DNA from: an uncultured Candidatus Soleaferrea sp.
GTDB lineage: Bacteria > Bacillota > Clostridia > Oscillospirales > Ruminococcaceae
Direction: 5' to 3'
Assembly (NCBI GenBank): GCA_934527325.1
Contig: CAKTAG010000001.1
Span: forward strand, 1 to 64,000
DNA length: 64,000 nt
Shown: positions 58,918-64,000 of the stretch, piece after piece
Layout of the letters: every line of letters begins with the position of its first letter
Position numbering within the stretch: position 1 is the stretch's first letter
Made by a program: the position numbers and the translations under genes
The notes under the pieces: generated by a model
What the model saw: only the letters and a program-made list of their open reading frames with translations
The model's database searches: none
What the model was told of the DNA's origin: nothing

Positions 58918-60282
58918 ATGTTGTTAATAAAAGATATATTAAAAGATAGTAATAAAACAATACATTTTATTGGTATAGGTGGTTCCGGAATGTTCCCGTT
59001 GGCTCAAATATTAAAATGTAAAGGGTTTAATATTACAGGTTCAGATGTTAACGGTTCATATATAATTGATATGGAAAAAGAAATGGGAATGCAAGTTTAC
59101 ATGGGGCATAATGCCAATAATATTTTAAAAGCAGATTTGGTAGTTTATAGTGCTGCAATAATGCAAGATAACCCAGAGCTTATAGCGGCTAAAAATTCTA
59201 ATATACCTACAGTAGAAAGGGCAAAATTATTAGGATTTTTAGCTAGTGAAAAAGAAAATTGTGTTGGTGTTTGTGGAACACATGGAAAAACAACTACTAC
59301 ATCTATAATAACTCATGTTTTAATTAATTTAGGTAAAGACCCATCTGCTATAATAGGGGGAAAATTAAAAGAGATTGGAGGAAACGGTAGAGTAGGTAAT
59401 TCTAACATAATGGTTTGTGAAGCTTGTGAATATGTTAATACATTTTTAAATATTTACCCTAAAATGGCTGTTATTTTGAATGTAGATGAAGACCATATGG
59501 AATTTTTTAAAACGTTAGATAATGTTATAGCATCTTATAATAATTTTTGTAAAAATACTTCTAGTACAATAATTGTAAATGGCGATGATGTTAACGCTAT
59601 GAAGGCAGTTAGCGGTATTAACAAAAAAATTATTACATTTGGTTTAACCGAAAAAAATAATTATTATGCTAAAAATATAAAATTTAGTGGTTATAAAAAT
59701 AATAATTTTGATATTTATTCTAAGGGTGAGAAATTAATTTCTGTTAATTTGAATATACCAGGTGAACAAAATGTTTTAAATGTTTTAGCTTCTTTTATTG
59801 TTTGTTTAGAGTTAGGTTGCAAAGCAGAAGATTTTGCAAAAGCTGTGGAGACATTTGAAGGAGTAGGAAGAAGATTTGAAATATTAGGTGAATATAAAGG
59901 TGCAGTTGTAGCAGATGATTATGCGCATCACCCAAAAGAAATTGAAGTAACGTTAAAAGCTGCAAAAACTTTAGGTTTTAAGAATATATGGGTAATATTT
60001 CAACCTTTTACTTTTTCACGTACATTTTTATTATTAAACGATTTTGCAAAAGTATTATCTGTGGCAGATAAAGTTTTGTTAACACCTATTATGGGGTCAA
60101 GAGAGGTTAATACATACAATATTTATTCAGAAAATTTAGCTGAAAAAATAGATGGTTGTAGAGTGTTTAAAGATTTTGCAGAAATATCTGATTACGTGAA
60201 AAAAAATGTTGAACCAGAAACGTTGGTTTTAACTATGGGTTGTGGAGATGTTTATAAATGTGCAAAAAAAATATTGAATTAA
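58918..60282 (+). CDS. murC: UDP-N-acetylmuramate--L-alanine ligase
   Basis: MurC (454 aa) adds L-Ala to UDP-MurNAc. IHFIGIGGSGMFPLAQIL binds the UDP part; GTHGKTTTTSI is the ATP P-loop; LNVDEDHMEFF and VADDYAHHPKEIEVTL are the other Mur-ligase motifs. It is separate from any mur or dcw cluster, 30 bases after uppP. Confidence 0.96.
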   Translation: MLLIKDILKDSNKTIHFIGIGGSGMFPLAQILKCKGFNITGSDVNGSYIIDMEKEMGMQVYMGHNANNILKADLVVYSAAIMQDNPELIAAKNSNIPTVERAKLLGFLASEKENCVGVCGTHGKTTTTSIITHVLINLGKDPSAIIGGKLKEIGGNGRVGNSNIMVCEACEYVNTFLNIYPKMAVILNVDEDHMEFFKTLDNVIASYNNFCKNTSSTIIVNGDDVNAMKAVSGINKKIITFGLTEKNNYYAKNIKFSGYKNNNFDIYSKGEKLISVNLNIPGEQNVLNVLASFIVCLELGCKAEDFAKAVETFEGVGRRFEILGEYKGAVVADDYAHHPKEIEVTLKAAKTLGFKNIWVIFQPFTFSRTFLLLNDFAKVLSVADKVLLTPIMGSREVNTYNIYSENLAEKIDGCRVFKDFAEISDYVKKNVEPETLVLTMGCGDVYKCAKKILN

Positions 60283-60379
60283 CTTATTTACGGTACTTGA
60301 AATTATATAAAAAATAAGTATAATTATTTTAGATTGTAATTTTATAAAATAAAAATTTGCAATTTTTAAGTAAAAAAAA

Positions 60380-60469
60380 GGAGAGGTGTCAGAGTGGTTG
60401 AATGTGATTGATTCGAAATCAATTGTATGTGAATACATACCGGGGGTTCAAATCCCTCCCTCTCCGCCA
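60380..60469 (+). tRNA. tRNA-Ser (anticodon CGA)
   Basis: A 90-base class II tRNA. Acceptor GGAGAGG pairs with CCTCTCC, the anticodon loop is TTCGAAA, there is a long variable arm with GTATGTG...ACATAC, T-loop GGTTCAAATCC and CCA. It is a single gene between murC and secG. Confidence 0.95.
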
Positions 60470-60509
60470 AAAAATATTAATTAGTTAAAAATACATAAAG
60501 GAGTAGAAA

Positions 60510-60764
60510 ATGAGCGGATTAGAAATTGCTATAGGTATAGTTATAATTATTGTTTGTTTATTTTTAATTGGGGTAATAATGTTGCAAGAAGGTAACACAA
60601 GAGGTATGGGCGGAATAGCTCCAGAGGGGTCATCTGGTTCATACCTTGGTAGTAATAAAGGTAGAACTTATGATGCAATATTGGCCAAAGTTACAAAAGT
60701 TGCTGCAATAATATTTTTTATACTAACTATTGCTATGGGTATTTTAAGTGTTTTGAATAAATAA
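60510..60764 (+). CDS. secG: Preprotein translocase subunit SecG
   Basis: SecG (84 aa) has two membrane helices that flank a cytosolic loop. EIAIGIVIIIVCLFLIGVIMLQEGNTRGMGG and GSYLGSNKGRTYDAILAKVT are typical (MLQEG, then the glycine-rich loop). It works with the SecY encoded at 29.7 kb. GGAGTAG precedes the ATG. Confidence 0.92.
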   Translation: MSGLEIAIGIVIIIVCLFLIGVIMLQEGNTRGMGGIAPEGSSGSYLGSNKGRTYDAILAKVTKVAAIIFFILTIAMGILSVLNK

Positions 60765-60794
60765 TAATAAATTACATTAAAAAAATTATAATTT

Positions 60795-60829
60795 AAAGCA
60801 GGTGGTTTGGGAACATACCTCCTGCTTTT
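60795..60829 (+). terminator. Terminator after secG
   Basis: A stem with one mismatch (60795-60806 with 60817-60828) and T4 after it. Confidence 0.7.
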
Positions 60830-60900
60830 GTAGCTATAGGGTTATAAAGTTGTAGTGGTTTTATGTAAGTCAAAAATAAAATATACAAAGGTGAGTGAAA

Positions 60901-62184
60901 ATGGTAAATAATAGTGTAAAAAAATTTTTATCTGCGGTTTTAGTTATTGCTATTTGTTTTAGTATATATGTTTTGCTTTTAGGTAATAATTTGAACTATT
61001 ATTTGTTGATTTATAATTCAGAACAGGTTACAGAAGAAGATGTTAAATATATAAACGATTATGCAAAAACTATTCCGGGTAAAGTTAAATTTATAGATGC
61101 AAAAGGGGTAAAAAGTGGAGCATCTATGTGTTCAGCATTAAAAAATTCTTACCAAAGTATATCAAATAATATAAAAGGAATACAAATTTTTGGTACTAAA
61201 GAGCAAGTTCCTACTTTTAACATAGGTTATGAAATTAATATGGGGGAAAACATAGATAGAGCTTATGATGATTTTGTAACTGATTTTTTTTATTCCAATT
61301 TTGATTCAGATATGAATAGGTTTAATGGGTGTTTAGGAATAAATACAATTATTGCAAATGATTTAAAAGTATCATTTAAGCCAAAATGGCTTGTTGCAAG
61401 GCTACCTTTAGCAAAGGGTCAAATAGCTCCATTTATAAAAAAATATTTTAATTATATAGGCCAGGCAAAAGCAAAAGAAAATATTCCGGTTGTTAGTTTT
61501 TCAAACCCTATTTTAGGTGAGTTACCCATAGTAGATGATATGGGCTATTTTATTAGGCAAAAAATAGATAAGGAATATGGATATTTAAAGCGCAACCAAT
61601 ATAAAATATATGGTTTGCAAGAGGGATATTATAAAGTTAGAAATGAAGTTGATGGTGATTTTACAAAAGAGAATGTTGAAAAGGAAAATATAAATGGAAT
61701 AATGCATTTGGTTATAAATTGCCATGGCGAGAAAGATAAATTTATAAAAACAGTTTTTGCAAACGAAAATATGGGCTCACAAAAAATGACATTGTTTATG
61801 GATAGAAGTAATATTAATAGTATATTAAAGCATAATTATTATACATTAACAGCTTGGAGCTGTTTGGTTGCTGAAAATTTAGATGACCAGAATATAGTTT
61901 ATGATATGTTAAGGTATAAATGTGTGGGTGCAATAGCGCCAACTACTATAATATCTAACAATGGAACAAATAATATGGATTCATTTGAAAAAAGTAAGCG
62001 AAATAATTTTTATTGTTTTTTTTATGAATTTTTTCATAGTTTAAGTAGTGGTTGTTCTTATAGTCAAAGTTTTTATAATGCACAAAAAGTTTACGCAGAT
62101 GCAGTTTGGGCACATAAGTACATGGAATTGGCGCAATACCATATACTTAATTTAATAGGTTACCAGTATTTGGGGTTGATTTAA
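60901..62184 (+). CDS. Membrane-anchored, predicted clan CD (gingipain/caspase-fold-like) cysteine peptidase
   Basis: The 427-aa protein has one N-terminal membrane anchor (KKFLSAVLVIAICFSIYVLLLG) and a large outer domain. The early part resembles the peptidase C25 family: YYLLIYNSEQV, GIQIFGTKEQVPTFNIG, the AYDDFVTDFFYSNF stretch and WLVARLPLAKGQIAPFIKKYFNYI (gingipains have GR-P-x-x-s and a K-x-x-Y helix there). The predicted dyad is His275 in INCHGEKD and Cys321 in TAWSCLVAENL, the HG...C order of clan CD, followed by GAIAPTTIIS. Homology is by pattern only. ATG 60901 is chosen over GTG 60895, which overlaps the ribosome-binding site. Confidence 0.55.
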   Translation: MVNNSVKKFLSAVLVIAICFSIYVLLLGNNLNYYLLIYNSEQVTEEDVKYINDYAKTIPGKVKFIDAKGVKSGASMCSALKNSYQSISNNIKGIQIFGTKEQVPTFNIGYEINMGENIDRAYDDFVTDFFYSNFDSDMNRFNGCLGINTIIANDLKVSFKPKWLVARLPLAKGQIAPFIKKYFNYIGQAKAKENIPVVSFSNPILGELPIVDDMGYFIRQKIDKEYGYLKRNQYKIYGLQEGYYKVRNEVDGDFTKENVEKENINGIMHLVINCHGEKDKFIKTVFANENMGSQKMTLFMDRSNINSILKHNYYTLTAWSCLVAENLDDQNIVYDMLRYKCVGAIAPTTIISNNGTNNMDSFEKSKRNNFYCFFYEFFHSLSSGCSYSQSFYNAQKVYADAVWAHKYMELAQYHILNLIGYQYLGLI

Positions 62185-62351
62185 TAAGGCAGTAATAAAT
62201 GATATTAAAAACTTGAATGTTTTTATAGTTTCTGATATTATTAAATAGTAAAGATTAAAGTTGTAATTAGGTAAATATTTTAATTATGTAAATCGATTAT
62301 AAATTATTTAAATGGCAAAATTAAAAAATTTTAAAAGGGTGGTGCATTATT

Positions 62352-62702
62352 TTGGTAAAGATTGATAATTACCTTGGTGTTATAGAAATATCTCATGAAT
62401 ATTTTTCAAATTTAATAGGTAAAAGTGTTTCGGAATGTTTTGGCGTTAAAGGTATGGTAAGCAGTTCAGCTACACAAAAAATAAGAAATTTTATTTCTAA
62501 AAACGATATTCAAGATAAAGGTGTGATTGTAAAAAACGTTGATGGTAAATTGATAGTAGATGTTCATATAGAAATATCTTATGGTATAAATATATCTGCA
62601 ATTGCTAAAAGTATAATAAGTAAAGTTAGGTATGTTGTTGAAGAAAACACAGGGTTGTTGGTTAGCAAAATTAATGTTTATGTTGATAAAATAAGTATTT
62701 AA
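62352..62702 (+). CDS. Asp23/Gls24 family envelope stress protein
   Basis: A 116-aa Asp23/Gls24 (DUF322) protein: GVIEISHEYFSNLIGKSVSECFGVKGM, GKLIVDVHIEISYGINISAIAKSI and KINVYVDKISI. The short form next to fakA is common in Firmicutes (YloU). TTG 62352 is the likely start, after AAAAGGGTGG. Only 16 bases separate it from the next gene. Confidence 0.88.
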   Translation: MVKIDNYLGVIEISHEYFSNLIGKSVSECFGVKGMVSSSATQKIRNFISKNDIQDKGVIVKNVDGKLIVDVHIEISYGINISAIAKSIISKVRYVVEENTGLLVSKINVYVDKISI

Positions 62703-62718
62703 TTTAAAACAGTAAGTG

Positions 62719-64000
62719 ATGGTGAAAGAATTGGTAACAGGTGAAATATTAAAAAATGCATTTATTTCGGGAGCTAATAATATAAAAAAATATAAACAAG
62801 CCATTGATGAACTAAATATTTTTCCGGTGCCTGATGGAGATACAGGAACTAATATGAATATGACGATAAGTATGGCAGCTAAAGAGGTTAGCTTTGCTGA
62901 TGATAACCTGGGGGTAGATGCAATATCTAAAATATTTGCAGATGCTTTGTTACGTAATGCCAGGGGTAATTCTGGGGTTATATTATCATTAATATTTAGA
63001 GGTTTTGCAAAATCTTTTGTTGGTAAAAATGTGGCAACAACGTTAGATATGGCTTTAGCTTTGAAATCTGGTGTACAATCTGCGTATGATGTTGTAATGA
63101 AACCTACAGAAGGCACAATGTTAACTGTAATAAGGAAGTCTGCTGAATATGCTGTAGAAGTTGCAGAAGAAGTAGATAACATAGACGAATTTTGGGAAAA
63201 GGTTTGTATTATAGCAAAAGAAACTTTAGAACTTACACCAACTATGTTACCTGTTTTAGAAAAGGCTGGTGTAGTAGATGCAGGAGGAAAAGGCTTATTA
63301 GTTATATTTGAAGGCATGCAAAGTGTTTTTAAATATAATAAAATTATTAATAAAGATTGTAATGAAGATGAAATAGCTGTTAATACACAATTAAATGATG
63401 TGGAAGAAGAAGAAATAAAGTTTTCGTATTGTACAGAGTTTATTATTTGTAAAAGCAATAAAGCCTTAGAAGTAACATCTTTAAGAGCATATTTAGAATC
63501 TGTTGGAGATTGTGTTGTAGTTGTTGATGATGAAGATATAATAAAGATTCATATTCATACCAATGAACCTGGTGCAGTTATTACAAGGGCTATAAAATAT
63601 GGGCAATTAACAAATATTAAAATAGATAATATGAAAAAGCAATGTGAAGGGAAAAACAAACCAGAAGAGGCAGAAGGCAATAAAAAGTTAAAATATATAC
63701 CTGTTGATGAAAATTTAGAATATGGTTTTGTTGCTGTTGTTGCAGGTGATGGGTTATGTAAACTTTTTAAAGATTTAGGAGTAAATAGTATTGTAAGTGG
63801 TGGGCAAACAATGAACCCAAGCACAGATGATATTTTAAATGCTATACATGCTACACCTGCAAAAACGGTTTTTGTGCTCCCTAATAATAAAAATATTATT
63901 ATGGCAGCAGAACAAGCTGTTAATATGGCAGATAGAAAAGTGTGTGTGTTACAATCAAGAACAATACCACAGGGTTTGGCAGCAATGTTGGCGTTTGCTA
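62719..64000 (+). CDS. fakA: Fatty acid kinase subunit FakA (DAK2 domain protein, YloV), 3' truncated
   Basis: The frame is open from ATG 62719 to the end of the window (427 codons). FakA phosphorylates fatty acids bound to FakB (DegV) proteins, letting exogenous fatty acids enter phospholipids. The N-terminal DhaL-like domain shows NIFPVPDGDTGTNMNMT and LRNARGNSGVILSLIFRGFA, and the C-terminal domain has GDGLCKLFKDLG, SGGQTMNPST and LPNNKNII. Placed directly after the Asp23 gene, as in Bacillus (yloU-yloV). The last residues QGLAAMLAFA are followed by the end of the window. Confidence 0.95.
   Translation, partial: MVKELVTGEILKNAFISGANNIKKYKQAIDELNIFPVPDGDTGTNMNMTISMAAKEVSFADDNLGVDAISKIFADALLRNARGNSGVILSLIFRGFAKSFVGKNVATTLDMALALKSGVQSAYDVVMKPTEGTMLTVIRKSAEYAVEVAEEVDNIDEFWEKVCIIAKETLELTPTMLPVLEKAGVVDAGGKGLLVIFEGMQSVFKYNKIINKDCNEDEIAVNTQLNDVEEEEIKFSYCTEFIICKSNKALEVTSLRAYLESVGDCVVVVDDEDIIKIHIHTNEPGAVITRAIKYGQLTNIKIDNMKKQCEGKNKPEEAEGNKKLKYIPVDENLEYGFVAVVAGDGLCKLFKDLGVNSIVSGGQTMNPSTDDILNAIHATPAKTVFVLPNNKNIIMAAEQAVNMADRKVCVLQSRTIPQGLAAMLAFA

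Noticed and set aside
62466..63458. 330-codon minus-strand open frame opposite the Asp23 gene and fakA
   Set aside because: It overlaps two well-identified genes, is Ser/Phe/Ile-rich as expected for a reverse shadow, and has no recognisable domain.

Overview
The window comes from a low-GC Gram-positive bacterium of class Clostridia. The strongest taxonomic marks are the SCIFF peptide with its radical SAM maturase (scfA/scfB, found essentially throughout Clostridia), placed after yajC and a TIGR04086 membrane protein; others are a DUF4830 protein, a zinc-type S14, and minD next to an mgsA homologue. BspA-type leucine-rich repeat proteins and Cna_B domains suggest a host-associated or anaerobic gut lifestyle; family-level placement is not possible from this sequence alone.

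Layout. 0-18 kb: the tail of a Cna_B surface protein, purB, a ComEA-like protein, glmS, an ECF S component, a secreted protein of unknown function, a DUF4830 protein (minus strand), era, a TrkH potassium channel, ftsZ, an OGG-type DNA glycosylase, an orphan OppF ATPase, a probable structured RNA leading into a zinc-ribbon protein, a DAHP synthase, and a 1038-aa BspA-like LRR protein whose good start codon lies in another frame across a G6 tract. 18-36 kb: ymdB (minus strand), then the complete S10-spc-alpha supercluster from rpsJ to rplQ, including secY, adk, map, a KOW protein, infA and rpoA. 36-40 kb: a group II intron relic just after the rplQ terminator, four minus-strand tRNAs (Gly, Arg, His, Gln), minus-strand nrdD, and two plus-strand tRNA-Leu genes. 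40-46 kb: lepB-rbgA-rnhB-yraN, pyk, minD and a degenerate mgsA. 46-50 kb: two paralogous secreted LRR-like proteins and a small secreted protein whose promoter overlaps a perfect inverted repeat. 50-64 kb: yajC, a TIGR04086 protein, scfA, scfB, a two-component system, thrS, tepA, uppP, murC, tRNA-Ser, secG, a C25/caspase-fold-like predicted peptidase, an Asp23 protein and the start of fakA.

The most notable observation lies inside the ribosomal supercluster. Long structured RNA elements interrupt it upstream of rpsC, rplF and rpsD, where neighbouring genes are normally only a few bases apart. All three carry an upstream TTGGTC, then an AAAGGAG Shine-Dalgarno with no useful start codon nearby, then a hairpin whose internal loop holds GACCA complementary to the TTGGTC, then a 3' strand that pairs with sequence just after the Shine-Dalgarno and ends next to the real ATG. 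The helices are kept by compensatory changes between copies. I read this as a repeated RNA device that either brings a distant ribosome-binding site to the start codon by folding, or controls that step.

Other leads are the possible phase-variable LRR gene (G6 tract), a 319-bp internal duplication in the same gene, an MgsA homologue that has lost its catalytic residues beside a MinD without a membrane-targeting helix, an FtsZ with an acidic insertion and a divergent C-terminal peptide, a group IIC-like intron relic after a terminator, and a candidate 220-nt structured RNA at 13.3 kb. Protein functions are assigned from recognised family motifs; no database search was possible.
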